NCBI GenBank assembly: GCA_964017125.1
Contig: OZ024909.1
Coordinates: 56,685,122 to 56,749,121, forward strand
From: Flabesymbios commensalis
Lineage: Eukaryota > Annelida > Polychaeta > Terebellida > Flabelligeridae
Length of the DNA: 64,000 bases
Direction: 5' to 3'
The notes beneath the pieces are model-generated. The model searched no databases and was not told the origin of the DNA. It saw only the letters and a list, made by a program, of their open reading frames with translations. Positions 45,870 through 57,044 of this stretch are shown one piece after another. The position numbers and the translations under genes were made by a program. Within the stretch, counting starts at the first letter, position 1, and each line of letters starts with the position of its first letter.

Positions 45870-46320
45870 CAGCTCGATGAAAACAAAGGAGGTCAAGGTC
45901 ATTGAGTTTAACAGAATATGAAGATCACTTAAAATCGCGTGTCCTGAAGTAATTTTATAGCCAACACGGTTGCTGTAAAAATGCATGAGATAGGCAATGT
46001 AGGAAAATGGGGATTTCAAAGCTACAAGTGTGTTGTATGGTGCGCGGAGACGAGCAGATATTTGAGAGGGAAGTATATGTAACCGGGTGTGCAGGGCTAT
46101 ATTTATGACCACAGGGACTGATGACAGATTGCAGTGATTACCAATCCGGTCATCGATACCCGGATCGAGCAGTTTTAACCCGTGTGCTGCTGGAGCCGTA
46201 TATATCCGGTTTCGAGTAAGTTTCAGAGAAAATAAAATGACGCTGAATTCCATAAAATAGTTTGTGATAGATGATCAGTTAATCAAAATGTTAATTTCCA
46301 CACATGTTTATTTTTCATAA
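45870..46320. other. Region after the duplicated promoter, no gene recognised
   Basis: The minus frame at 45813-46253 (146 residues) overlaps the cassette and matches no family. GGAGGTCAAGGTCATT near 45890 holds two abutting AGGTCA half-sites. Confidence 0.35.
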
Positions 46321-46420
46321 ATAGTCATATTTTTCATCAGTTGAAGCTGCAAATTGCGTTAGCAATTCCAGCTTCAAATGATGAAAAATACAATTGAAAC
46401 AATTCAGCAGGACAAGGGTT
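46320..46420. mobile_element. TTAA-type palindromic MITE, family C
   Basis: TTTTTCATCAGTTGAAGCTG pairs with CAGCTTCAAATGATGAAAAA around GCGTTAGC. The right side ends CAGGACAAGGG before TTAA (46419-46422). The left boundary is unclear. Confidence 0.65.
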
Positions 46421-46747
46421 AACACCTTTACATAATCATATTAGGTCAATACTCTCCATCGTACAGAAATAAATTGCATCTGCCATTTATTACTAACCAA
46501 GTTAAGCTTGTAGTTCCCGTCATGGCCATGCTTGAAGTTTGAGGTTAAGAACAAGTAGTATCACGTGTTTTTCAATACTAACTACATTGTTTGGTTGTAA
46601 TTTTTGTCCATTTAGAACTGACACCGCTTTCAGGTTCAAATAATGCCAAATATATTTATTTTTAAATGAAAGATGTGTTAGGAAATATATGATGTCACTT
46701 GTGCTATACTTCATTTCTACACCTGCTAGCGTAATCTCCAGCTTTAA

Positions 46748-46965
46748 CCCTATAACCGCCAGTCCCGATTAGATTCGATTTTTTTAAATTTTGTATTAGC
46801 ACAAAAAATACCAGCTTTTGAACACATTAAAGATAAAACGTGACATCCATCAACAAGATTTCAAAATCGTTGACCTTCATTTCGTCAAATCTGAATAATT
46901 TACACTCACTTGAAGTTGTGGATCGCGTCAGCGAGACACAACACAACAAAAATATTGTTATTTGA
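46748..46965. mobile_element. Family C element, truncated
   Basis: It follows TTAA (46744) with CCCTATAACCGCCAGTCCCG. Shared in inverse with 57045-57269: GACATC(C/A)ATCA, ATTTCAAAATCGTTGACC. It ends in one arm of the CACTTGAAGTTGTGGATCGC palindrome. Confidence 0.6.
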
Positions 46966-47754
46966 AGACTTCCTTAAAAAATTATATGGCATGAGGCGTC
47001 AACATTCACTGTCACACATAATGCTCTCTGCAGCTCGAACCGATGTCAGGAAGGAGCTAAGTCCCCAGCTAGATCCGAAAACCTTCTTATCATAAGCACA
47101 TGTACATGTATTTCACTAACTGCATTTAATTGTGAAGTATTGAACATTTCAGGATTCACCATGGGTGATGAGTCACGACACCACTGTTGCTACGTATCAT
47201 TATTATGCATTGATAAACGTCAAAATAGTGTAGGGGCCAAACACTTTACAGTGATAACATATTCAATATAACCATCAAAGCCCCAGGTTAAAATAAATAC
47301 TTGAGTCGCATAATGTAACGATTATCATCAATATTATCGGGTACTGTCGCAAATTCAGGTGAAGGACGTAAACCGATAAATGGTCAGCAGCAGAACATCA
47401 TTCTATGTCATAAAATTATCATTTGAGCACTACTGTGTATGTGGTGAATGAGAGCGTATTTAAAGACTCTTGTTTATAAAGACAACAATAATAACTAGAG
47501 AGACTATTCAAGTAACACCAATATTTGGGCTAGGTTTTATGAGTTTTTGTGGCGGCCATTTTGAATTTTGCCGGGTTATTTATATTATGATAATTTGATT
47601 GGAATTTCGCGTATGAGTTTTTTGGCAGCCATTCTGAACTGAAATTTATACTTCAGACTTCGAACTTCAGACTTCAAATTTCAGAGAACAGTCCCCACTG
47701 AGCTTTTGCACTTTTAAATAGATGTATATTTGTTTGTCAAAAGGAATCGCTTTC

Positions 47755-48000
47755 AGAATGCCCGGTACACACACTGACTTGTCTCTATGTTGACTTAATG
47801 TTGTAGGACTATCCCCTACGCTAGCCCAACATTAAAACAACATTGATTCAACGTTTTGTGTTTGAATAGAATTGCAACTGTTATTTTAATTGTAGGATTT
47901 AAACGATTTCAACTGTCAATTCCAAATACACACTATTGGTTTAATACTGGGCCACTGTCTTGGCGCTGGCCCGGAATTGAAACATTGGATAATGTATTTT
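47755..48000. mobile_element. Two MITE A copies
   Basis: Copy one (47758-47868): TTGACTTAATGTTGTAGGAC pairs with GCCCAACATTAAAACAACAT. Copy two (47925-48000): TTGGTTTAATACTGGGCCAC, GTCTTGGCGCTGGCCC. Confidence 0.65.
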
Positions 48001-48333
48001 TATTATGAAATCTAGAGACTAAAGGGAGTCGGTCTTCACATAGGGGAACCCTGTTCATCCTCTTTTTTCATTCAAGCAATGAATAGAGAATCACCGACAT
48101 GTACATCATTGCACCAACATTAGACCCTATTATAGGCATACTGCCGTGCAATCCAAAAAGCAGTATCTGCTCACTTAACAAGTAGGCATATACTGTCTGT
48201 TGCCTTTGGAGAGCAGAATAGTGATCCAGAAAATTTTGGATAAATCCGGAAGAACATGTTGTGTCAAAATTTCAAGTTGAATTGCTAAATATTCAGGGAG
48301 AAATAGCGTCTGACAAAAACCTGCACAGAATAA

Positions 48334-48544
48334 AATGAAATGAATCGGGCTTTAGGCCGCCTTTGTGCACATATAGGCTAAACTGGGCCAGGAGAACCTC
48401 CTGAGGATGGTGAGATGATTGAGATGACTGTGACACTGTCCTCCAGACACAGGATTCGAAATTCGAGCCATGGCGGTCTGAGGCCGAGCACGCTACCTCT
48501 CGGTCACGGAGGCTCCCCACAATACTGACTTTCACACGTGGATG
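48334..48544 (-). mobile_element. tRNA-type SINE, 5'-truncated copy
   Basis: Reads on the minus strand from CATCCACGTGTG to GCCCGATTCATTTCATTTTA, matching 27045-27246. The 12-bp target duplication TGCACAGAATAA (48322-48333 and 48545-48556) shows an authentic truncated insertion, as LINE machinery produces. Confidence 0.85.
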
Positions 48545-48749
48545 TGCACAGAATAATAAGTTTAAAAAACCAGACGAAACTCGGTATATTTGGACATAGC
48601 CCAAATATAACTAGAATGGTCTAGTTTTTTGTGAACAAAAAACTGGTCTTTGTAATTAATGTTAATATTAAATGGCTCCTGTGAACAGTAGAGCCTATGT
48701 ATTAAGCGGAATTTATTATTCCGTTTTGGTGCGAAACACTTGTCAACAC

Positions 48750-48860
48750 TCAGCAAACACGACGTTGACCCAATGCTGGTCCAATGCTGGCCCACAATCT
48801 GCGAGGCTGGCCCAACATCAAACCAGCTCTGGTTCAGCGCCTCCTGTTTGTTGGGCTGCG
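48750..48860. mobile_element. MITE A
   Basis: CAGCAAACACGACGTTGACC to TCCTGTTTGTTGGGCTG around CCACAATCTGCGAGGCTGG. Confidence 0.8.
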
Positions 48861-49089
48861 TTCAACCCAGAACACACAAAACATTATTGTTATGTGTCCT
48901 TTGTGGAGTGTTTTAGAATGTTTTGAAAATCTAAGAAAATACCAGTAAGATACCATCTGTACAAATGAACAGAGTTCTTCCGCATAAAATATGTTAGATC
49001 TTGGATTGTAGGCCTGCCTAATCATCCCCAATTGCGAAACTACATGACTCTCAGCAGTATGATTCTTTTTACACTTTTGTGATTTCTGG

Positions 49090-49475
49090 AGAATGGCTGA
49101 TTAAACAAACGTTGAACCTATGTTGTTTTAATGTTAGACCAACGTCGTCGCCAGTAGCCCCGCATGAAGTATAAACATGTTGTGCCATCTCCCTTCATTA
49201 TAGCCAGCAAACACTAGAGGTTGAAACAATATTGGGCTAACTCTGAGCCAACGTGGTTGAGGTGACAGTATGTCTGGTTGTCATCTTTTGTTTGTTCTTC
49301 AGGCTTTTAGGCCTAGTACAAATCCAAAACGAAAGCTGGGTTAATGCTGGCACGTCATCTGTGACGCTGGCCCACATACAGCATGGCGAATACTGGGCTA
49401 ATGTTGGCTCAGCGTCGTGGACGATGGGCCAACAATAGCCCGGCATTGGGTCAACGTCTCGTGTTTGACCGCCTG
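49090..49475. mobile_element. Cluster of MITE A pieces
   Basis: GTTGAACCTATGTTGTTTTA (49110), CCAGCAAACACTAGAGGTTG (49202), GCTGGGTTAATGCTGGCACG (49334), and a fuller half at 49390-49470 ending GGGTCAACGTCTCGTGTTTG. Confidence 0.6.
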
Positions 49476-49479
49476 CATG

Positions 49480-50380
49480 ATAGACAGAGAGAACGCACAG
49501 ACACAAAACTGATTTGTGACGAACAAATGAGTGGTGAGAAGTAAAGCAATATATCTTCACCTCTATAGAGGGGAGATATAATAATAGCGTGTGATTGGTC
49601 GGACATTGTGTTAATATGAGGACCTGTTTGTAGGCCTACTATTTGAAGCCCATCAGGGCCATTTATCTTGGTGCGATCAAATGGCCATAGTGGGCTTCAC
49701 ACTAGCACATTGTGCTCCCAGCATACGCTAAAAATGTCCTATTACTTAGCTATGACTGGTCACAGTAGCCGACGAGACTCGGAATTATATATAAGCAAAG
49801 ACGTTTTGATGAACCTCAACATTTATTCAGGCTTCATAAAGGTCATGCCAATAACTGATCAACACCACAATTATAGGCTTCTATCCAAAAAAATACAATC
49901 AAATCATGCGATTTATGTGATTCTTGAAATTTTTCAATTTAGTAGCTGCAATGAAAGTAGACATTTCTCGTGACCTTATCTGAGTTTATTTTAAAAATAC
50001 CTTGTTTAATTATGAGCAATGCTGTTTGGATATAGCTATGACGAGAGTAAATACAAGTCAGAAAAGGATTACCAGATATTAAAAAATTTCTAATTGCACA
50101 AACAATGAGAAGAATTTATTTGATATAATTTAATAGAGAAAACAGAATGTTATTCGTTCTCCTGAAGTCGAAATGGTGTATCTGCAATTTTTCAAATATA
50201 CACATACACCCTTTGAACACCAAGGATATGGTATCATAGAATTGACTCAGTCAATGACCACCTGATCTGGCTGTAAATGTTTCATTATTGAGAGCAGTCG
50301 CGTGGTTTACTCTGCATGTTCTGCCGTCCTGGCGGTGACGCGCCGCTTGAGCCATCCAGCGAGTGAACAATTCCAGAAGA
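49480..50380. other. Intergenic DNA, nothing recognised
   Basis: The frame at 49668-49973 (101 residues) has no domain. Confidence 0.35.
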
Positions 50381-50384
50381 AAAG

Positions 50385-50492
50385 CCCAGCAGAACAGGAT
50401 ACGTTGATCCAATGCTGATTTAATATTGGTCCATTGTTTGCGACGATGATCCAATAATAATTCAGCATTGGCTCAACATATCGTGTTGGTTT
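50385..50492. mobile_element. MITE A
   Basis: CCCAGCAGAACAGGATACGT and GGCTCAACATATCGTGTTGG around GTTTGCGACGATGATCC. Confidence 0.8.
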
Positions 50493-50713
50493 CAAACTCT
50501 GCAGTGGTCAGCAACGACCAGTGTCAGCCTATGAGCAGCCAGAGAAAATCAAGTGACTCCTCTCTCCTTCCGGCGGCAAACAGCTCGGTTTGGATTACAG
50601 AAAACCTCATAGATTCGCCTGCCAGTCGGTAGGTGTCTGACCATTTTAAATTTGCTCGTTAATAGTTACAATAATTGTTAATCATAACAGTTTTCCCTGA
50701 GATTAAAAAGAAG

Positions 50714-50820
50714 CCCAGTAAACACAAAACATTCGTATAACATTTATACAACGCTGGCCCAACGCCTTCGACGTTGGACCAACATTGTATAAATGTTATA
50801 CAAATGTTTTATGTTTAATG
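50714..50820. mobile_element. Palindromic MITE, family B
   Basis: CCCAGTAAACACAAAACATT to CAAATGTTTTATGTTTAATG around CAACGCCTTCGACGTTGG. Confidence 0.85.
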
Positions 50821-51159
50821 GAAGTGTTATCCTTATAATATCACTTGTCAAGTTACGCTACTCATCCAAGATGACACTTGTCAGATAAACACCATACACA
50901 CGCAGACACAACGCATCATTTATACATTTCAAACATGACAGACTTATTTTCTTATAAAGACCGATATGAGAGGTCTGAAGTCGCACTCAGCAACAACACA
51001 TTACTCTATAGTAGGCGTAGCCTAAATAAATTTGGAGAAGTCAGTAACAAAACGGAAATAAATTGTGTTAAATTTTACTGCGCAAATCAGAGCTGTTATG
51101 ACCCTAACTGGTAGGTGATTACATTGATGACGACAAAATATTTACAGGAATAGGCCCAC

Positions 51160-51415
51160 ACCACAGCAAACTTGAATTATTGGTCCAGCGATGGCTAGGT
51201 CAGTGTCAGTGCCCACCGTTGGTTTGATGTTAGACGTTGTGAAACGTCAGCCTATTATCTATCGAACCAACGTTGGCCCAGTAAACTCATGTTTACAGGA
51301 TAAACCTACTCCAGCCAGCAACAGATGTTAACCCATTGTTGGTTTAATGGTTGGTCAACGTCGCAGACGATGGCCGAGCAATAAACACAATCGGGTCAAC
51401 GTCTGCAGCTGTTTA
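51160..51415. mobile_element. MITE A copy and half copy
   Basis: Half: CAGCAAACTTGAATTATTGG...CCACCGTTGGTTTGATGTT (51165-51250). Copy: CCAGCAACAGATGTTAACCC...GTCGCAGACGATGGCCGAG...GGGTCAACGTCTGC (51315-51408). Confidence 0.65.
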
Positions 51416-51419
51416 CACA

Positions 51420-52205
51420 TGAATATGAGCAAACTGCTACAAGAAAGTTTAATGGTAAAGTAGAAATCCGAGAAAAATATCACAGTTGTTGCTTCAGTCT
51501 TTGTAAAAACGGGTTCATGTGCTCCCGTCCCGTGGGGTAACACGACAACGGGCGCATACATGACCGACATCTAGTGACGCAAGAAGACACTGAGCGCACA
51601 GAGCAACAGGGCAACAGGCGTGAAGGTCAGGTGATTTCCGCCACTTTCTGTGTTTTGTCTATCACCAGTAGAGCATGCATGGCAAAGCTGGAACAGGTAA
51701 GAATAAGGTAAACAAATACACAAAATAGGAAGCACTGTATGTTACAAACATACAAATAAACTATAATATATTCGTATTAATGATTTGAATGCCGATCGAA
51801 GAAGATCGCTTTGGCCTCTGGATTAATTGGTCCAAAATATGAAAAAATTAGCAGCTCAACAAAGCTCAACAAAGCACACTAATCTCAGATTGAGTCCGCT
51901 CTTAAAAACGAAGATCCTTTGGCCTTATGGTTTAATAGGCTAAATGTGTCAAAATTAGCAACTGGAATAGTTCAGCAAACACCCAACTTAAGCTGACGAC
52001 GTCCCTTTAAAACTGTAGTTCCCACGTTATATTTAAACATTAAAGCGCCAAATTACATTATTAAAAAAGTTATTCCACATCACACTTGAGTGAGTAATTT
52101 ATTTAGATTTTTAAAAATTGATGGGTGTTTGTTTGCATTTTTGGAATGAAGATCAGGTCTTATTATACAAAAAATATGGTTCGCAAATGTATGGCAAATG
52201 TATGG
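51420..52205. other. Presumed 3' region of the cysteine-rich gene
   Basis: The last exon of the Ly6-type domain is expected to the left of 52615, but no CC...C-N exon could be recognised here. GAAGA(T/A)C..TTTGGCCT...TTAAT recurs at 51800 and 51910. Confidence 0.3.
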
Positions 52206-52209
52206 TATA

Positions 52210-52300
52210 TATATATCGTCACCTTTAGTGCTGAAAGGGTGTAATTGCCACTTTACAAAGTGGCAGTTACACTCTTTCAACACTAAGGTGACGATATATA
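52210..52300. repeat. 91-bp hairpin
   Basis: ATATATCGTCACCTTTAGTG pairs with CACTAAGGTGACGATATAT. Arms of about 43 bases with a few mismatches meet at CCACTTTACAAAGTGG. Confidence 0.8.
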
Positions 52301-52614
52301 GAAAGGTTCACCGCGTATAGATAACCTTTTCATCATACCATATGGTGACAGACGGAAGTATTTTATCGGTTATCTGCTATAAATTGTACTCAACTATCAA
52401 GGACAAGCTAGACTGTTCCTCAACTCTTAACCTTCTGTATAGACCTATAAACTCGTGTCGGATATGATATAATAATAATCAGCTGCCGGCCATTATTAAT
52501 AATAAAGTGAAAGGCAATGCCGTTATAGCAATAACGTATCGAAGGCCTAGTGACACTCCACACACATCTGAGGTTTAGAAAATGACCTTCGCATAGCCTA
52601 CACGATAGACTTAC

Positions 52615-52752
52615 TTGCTCATTTGTACTGATATCGCTGCACATCAAGTTGTTTTCTTCTGTACATTCAACATTGTCAAAGTAGGGGCTGATCTCGGGAA
52701 CGCCACAGGTTCTGGCGTAGTGAGCGCCGAGGGACGTAGTCAACTTGAATAC
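52615..52752 (-). CDS. Cysteine-rich gene, exon encoding second part of a Ly6/quiver-type domain
   Basis: The acceptor TTATTTCCAG and donor GTAAGT (52614-52609) bound 138 bases (46 codons, phase 0 at both sides). It gives VFKLTTSLGAHYARTCGVPE, DNVECTEENNLMC and SDISTNEQ. With the preceding exon it forms the CxxC...C...CxW...RxCG...C...C pattern of Ly6/uPAR and quiver/sleepless folds. The final CC...CN segment and any GPI signal must lie in an exon not found. Confidence 0.75.
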
Positions 52753-53094
52753 CTGGAAATAAAAAAGTAAGGTTAGTTGTAGACATTTTATATGAAATGA
52801 TATAGGGCCTATAGGCTTATTTGTGTTTTCTGTTCGGTTTCCAACTGACCAGAAAAAACACATCTTATTTCAATTTGCCACTCAACAGCCGTTATGGCAT
52901 TCTAGAAAATAATTTCATGCATATGATTACTAAATTACATTTTATGGACAGTTATTTTCACATTTTGTTCTTCCTTAGACACTAAGAGATGGCGTCTTTC
53001 GTATTTTATTTGAAATAAATCCTTATGCATCTTGCGCTCGCCTCTGATTTCATATGTGTATACCCTTGTTATCGTTCGATGACCCTGCCCTTTC

Positions 53095-53405
53095 TCTACG
53101 CTGGATCAGCCTCTGGTGATGGTGTAGTGGTTAACCATACAGCCTGTCGCACAGGAGTTCAGGGCTCGTTTCACATTTGCGGTGTTCCGGTTTTAAACAA
53201 ACAATATTTTTTCTGCCCCGTTCGCTCGTAGATAATCAATATTGTGGGTAGCCTATGTGACCAAAATATAGCGTGTTTGGCCTCAGACCACCAGGACTCA
53301 AATGTCGAATCCTGTGTCTTGAGGGCAGTGCGATCTGATCCATCTCACCATCCTCTCGGTCACGGAGGCAACCCACAACACTAGATATTTGAGAGTGGAC
53401 GGAGA
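53095..53405. mobile_element. tRNA-type SINE, two partial copies tail to tail
   Basis: The plus part has GGTGATGGTGTAGTGGTTAA, then CCTCAGACCACCAGGACTCA and CATCTCACCATCCTC. From about 53355, TCGGTCACGGAGGCAACCCA to GTGGACGG is the complement of the family's middle (compare 48500-48540). Confidence 0.7.
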
Positions 53406-53434
53406 AGAAACACTATGTTTCATTAACACCTGAT

Positions 53435-53675
53435 TCTCCGAGGTGGGAGACGAGCCTGCAAGCTCCTGTGTGACATCGTCCACGACGCTGGCCCGGCATT
53501 AAAACAACACTGGGTCAACGCCTCGTGTTTGCTGGGAACCGTGAGACATAAACTAACCAGCAAATACAAGAAGTTAACCCAATAATGGTTCAATGTTTGC
53601 TCACCGTCCACGACGCTAGCCCAACATTGAAACAACATTTGATTAACGTCTCGTGATTGCTGAGAAGGCCTACTG
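53435..53675. mobile_element. Two MITE A copies in tandem
   Basis: Half copy 53465-53540: GTCCACGACGCTGGCCCGGC to CGCCTCGTGTTTGCTGGG. Copy 53565-53670: CAGCAAATACAAGAAGTTAA to TTAACGTCTCGTGATTGCTG. Confidence 0.75.
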
Positions 53676-53677
53676 TA

Positions 53678-53856
53678 TCCCAGCAGCACGATAAATTGAC
53701 CCAATGTCGGCTCAATGTTGGCCCACCGTCTCATATTTTTCATTCATTTGAAGCTGGAAATTGCGTTAGCAATTCCAGCTTCAAATGAATGAAAGATAAG
53801 AGACGCTGGCCCAACATTGAGCCGACATTGGGTCAATGTCCCGGTGTTTGCTGGGA
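53678..53856. mobile_element. MITE A with a family C palindrome nested in its centre, TA duplication
   Basis: TA (53676-53677 and 53857-53858) flanks TCCCAGCAGCACGATAAATT and its near complement. In the middle, 53735-53800 is a palindrome TTTTTCATTCATTTGAAGCT...AGCTTCAAATGAATGAAAGA of family C. It ends 21 bases from the donor of the next Ly6-type exon. Confidence 0.85.
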
Positions 53857-53877
53857 TATACCGGTCTGGCAGCTCAC

Positions 53878-54002
53878 CCAGCACTCGTCGTCGCATATTT
53901 CCGTCAACATGGGATCGTCGGCTGCCACAGTACTTCCGCAGTCCCCGTTGTTGGCGTTATCGGCTGTCCTGTTGTACAAATCTCCACACACATAGCAAGT
54001 GG
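53878..54002 (-). CDS. Cysteine-rich gene, exon encoding first part of a Ly6/quiver-type domain
   Basis: After the acceptor TTTTTCAG the frame gives TCYVCGDLYNRTADNANNGD, then CGSTVAADDPMLTEICDDEC and W before the donor GTGAGC (53877-53872). CxxC near the start, then GDCGS and EICDDECW, fit the N-terminal half of a Ly6-type three-finger domain. It enters in phase 1 (T+CC from the previous exon) and leaves in phase 0, matching the next exon. Confidence 0.78.
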
Positions 54003-54496
54003 CTGAAAAATGAAAAGCAAAATTAATCATTGAGATGGAGACCGTAAACTGAAAAAACATAGCAAGTCATTTATGTAATTATCCTATTTCAAATTTCAAC
54101 TGAAGGTAAATAGTACCAAGACCCTATATAGTCTTTCACCAATACATAATTGATGTTTTTTAATTGAGCCAATTTACACAACCGTATCATGATCAACTGA
54201 CTAACTGGAAAACTAGAGCTTTTAAAACGAGGAAGTACACCATTAGATCATAAAATAAAGGTATTTCCGTTATCCTTTAAGTAAATATTCGAATTGTTAA
54301 TTATTAATCATGCAATTTCAACGTGCTTTGAAATGAACCCTCCTCTTAAAATACATTTTCGAAACCAATAAAATTGTTCTTAGTAATGCATTCGTGACAT
54401 CTGACGGACAAAATTAATACACAATTATGTAAATTCCAACATAAACATTTTATTGTATCTGTACTACTCATGGAACCGTGGAGTAGGCCTACTTAC

Positions 54497-54592
54497 ACAG
54501 GCATTCTCCGTCTTCAAGGATGTATCCAGATGAGCATTGCTGGCATATCTCAGATCTGTCCTCGAAATACTCACAGGGCTCGTTAGGGTGTT
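54497..54592 (-). CDS. Cysteine-rich gene, furin-like module exon (4 Cys)
   Basis: 96 bases, phase 1-1, between the acceptor TACGCACAG and donor GTAAGT. It gives EPCEYFEDRSEICQQCSSGY then ILEDGEC. Compared with its 6-Cys neighbours it lacks the opening cysteine pair, so this last module is atypical. It directly precedes the Ly6-type exons. Confidence 0.78.
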
Positions 54593-54837
54593 CTGTGCGT
54601 AAACAAAAACGAACAAAGTGTGTCAGTGAGCAAGACCTTGTACATAATCAAATCGCAAATTATAAAAGTTCTATGTCATTTGAAAGTACTTGCGTACTCA
54701 TAAAAACATTTAAAATATTTTACCTCAGCAATACAATGCAATATTCGATTATATAGGTCTGAGAAGCCTGTGGGGAAACTACTGATAATTAGGTTGGTGG
54801 CAGCTTGGATTGGAAGGTCATGATTAAAGTGGGACTT

Positions 54838-54946
54838 CCCAGCAAACACAACACATTTGTATAGCATTTATACAATGTTGGACCAACATCGAAGACGTTG
54901 GGCCGACGTTGTATAAATGTTATATAAATGTGCTGTGTTTGCTGGG
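54838..54946. mobile_element. Palindromic MITE, family B
   Basis: CCCAGCAAACACAACACATT to GTGCTGTGTTTGCTGGG, in an intron of the cysteine-rich gene. Confidence 0.88.
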
Positions 54947-54973
54947 TTATGACCCTTTATCAATAATACTCAC

Positions 54974-55102
54974 GGATACAGGAGAGCTCGTCATCGGAGA
55001 GTACAAATCCAGAGATACACTCGTCGCAGCTGACACGCTCGTTGGCACCAGATCCAGTGGAGTCGGAGCAGGTGAGGCAATTTGCAAACAGTGATCCACA
55101 AA
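54974..55102 (-). CDS. Cysteine-rich gene, furin-like module exon
   Basis: 129 bases, phase 1-1. It gives VCGSLFANCLTC, ERVSCDECISGFVLSDDELS then C: six cysteines in the array's order, with a longer first spacing than most modules. Donor GTGAGT. Confidence 0.82.
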
Positions 55103-55548
55103 CTTTAGAAAATAGGAATACAGATAAAATCAATATTGCGATACACTCGGACGATTTTCACCTTTAACTGTGCTCAAACAGCATTGGTGACATTACTTTG
55201 AATTGAATTCCATCTCAATTTAATTTATACCTATAAATTAGGCTGATTGTAGGCATTGGTGGTGAAAAATACCAATCTATAAAAGTTAGACTATATTATG
55301 TCTTTCTTTAGGTTGCTCTCGTGGCTCTAATGCAGTTTGAATGACTAGTATGTGGAAAGGCAATTCAAGCTAAAATGTCGTCAAAGAGTTGTAAAACGGC
55401 AGTAAAATTTTCGACATCGATGAGGTTCACAAACTAGTTAAATGATTGACCTGCACGCTGTTTTTTTTCATTTTTTAAAACATTAAGTGCGTCTCTGCAA
55501 ACGCATATTTGACAGTTTTAACTGTTAGCATCATCATCTCATACTTAC

Positions 55549-55659
55549 GTTGGCAATCTTTGTCCCTGTTGACAAAGTATCCACTGTCACAGTGGCCAGC
55601 CTTACAATCGGTATGGTCCACTCCGTTACCAGTACACTCATCACAGTGGAGAGGACAGG
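55549..55659 (-). CDS. Cysteine-rich gene, furin-like module exon
   Basis: 111 bases, phase 1-1. It gives ACPLHCDECTGNGVDHTDCK, AGHCDSGYFVNRDKDC. Its first 43 bases and acceptor have been copied in tandem into the upstream intron (55660-55860). Confidence 0.85.
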
Positions 55660-55865
55660 CTGGAGAAAAGTCAAACTTCATTACAATTACATTCAGCACA
55701 GTGGATAGGACAGGATGAAAAAAGTTTAACTCCATTACCAATACATTTATCACAGTGTATATGACAAGATAAAAACAGTTCGACTCCGTTACCAATACAT
55801 TCATCACAGTGAAAATAATAGGATGAGAAAGTTCCACTCCGTTACTAATACATTCAACATATTGG
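55617..55865 (-). repeat. About 60-bp tandem repeat copied from an exon 5' boundary
   Basis: Variants of ACTCCGTTACCAATACATTC, ATCACAGTGGA, GGACAGG(C/A)TG recur with CACAGTG at about 55633, 55695, 55753 and 55813. The first unit is the 5' end of the coding exon; the rest lie in the intron. The minus frame 55475-55837 results from this repeat running into the exon in another frame. Confidence 0.8.
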
Positions 55866-56084
55866 AAAAGGTCGAGCAGAATTACAGCTCCATTCTCGAT
55901 ACATTTGTTTCATGGCAGATGACGCGAAAACCGACTTTAATTGGAAAAATTTAAAAATGTCTGTCCATCGACGCAAACATAATACATACGTCATTATCAA
56001 AATCGTTTATTATTTAACACAAGGTATTTCAATGGACCATTTTTTTAACGCATTCACAAAACAAAACTATTAGTTTGTCCATAC

Positions 56085-56192
56085 CTGTGCAGTCTTTGTC
56101 ATCGTCTAAGGCATATCTGTCATAACACGTGTCACATATTGTATTCAAATCCTCTTCATCATAAGTACACTCGGAGCAATAACGTGGGCAAG
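56085..56192 (-). CDS. Cysteine-rich gene, furin-like module exon
   Basis: 108 bases, phase 1-1; acceptor TTATAACAG, donor GTATGG. It gives ACPRYCSECTYDEEDLNTIC, DTCYDRYALDDDKDC with six cysteines. Confidence 0.84.
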
Positions 56193-56352
56193 CTGTTATA
56201 ACAAGATATAGTCTCAATAAAATAATAATAAAAAACTGAATAGTAAACGTACTGTATTTTTTACGTATAGGCCTACACATAATTTTTTTTAATGTATTAC
56301 AGCCGACGCTTTCTGTGTCAGTAATCATAGTAACACTGTTTAGGTTACTTAC

Positions 56353-56463
56353 TTGCACAAACTTCGGAGTTTTTCCTGTGACCAGTCGAGCATGTGTCAC
56401 AAGTTGTGATTGTTGTGCCAGTGCTGTCGTCGAATGTACACTCGTCACAGTCATCAGGGCAAG
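56353..56463 (-). CDS. Cysteine-rich gene, furin-like module exon
   Basis: 111 bases, phase 1-1; acceptor GTTATTCTAG, donor GTAAGT. It gives ACPDDCDECTFDDSTGTTIT, TCDTCSTGHRKNSEVC with six cysteines. Confidence 0.84.
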
Positions 56464-56808
56464 CTAGAATAACAATAACTCGATGTCATGATCAATGGAA
56501 AACATGAAATAATAGTGCTAATTCGGTATTTTAATAATGTGTTACGACAAGCTGCATATCTTTGTAGTATTTTGAATTGCTTAATATCAGACTTAGTTAC
56601 ATTGCCCCGTGCTGTATAGCATAATGTATTGTACTCTATTTTATTGTATTGAAGTAATGCATATTACATTACTTATTTCCTCTTCATACTAAAGTTACAT
56701 TGTGCTGCATTACATTGTATTACAGTATACAAAAAGTAAACTAAAAGCAAATATTGAATCGATATCGATTGTCCAGCGTTTAAACAACATTATTGTAACC
56801 TCTCTTAC

Positions 56809-56928
56809 CCTGGCATCTCTCGTCAACAGTCAGACCGTAACCGGCATCACAACCGTTAGCGTTACACAAAGCTTCGTCCGCGGTCGCTGAGTCAGGAGTC
56901 TGGCAGTCCGAGCAGTGAGCTGTGCAAA
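56809..56928 (-). CDS. Cysteine-rich gene, furin-like module exon
   Basis: 120 bases, phase 1-1; donor GTAAGA. It gives VCTAHCSDCQTPDSATADEA, LCNANGCDAGYGLTVDERC. The fourth-fifth cysteine spacing (CNANGC) is wider than the usual CxxC. Confidence 0.84.
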
Positions 56929-57044
56929 CTGGAAGTACATGGATAAAATTAGAAACGGGAGATTGAACAGGTAGGTCTATATAATAATGAGGCCTGCTAT
57001 GAAATATCAACATTTTCGGTGAATGAGCTGCTTTAGCTATTTAA

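Noticed and set aside
45813-46253. 146-residue minus-strand frame
   Set aside because: It overlaps the duplicated promoter cassette, shows no domain, and lacks splice context.
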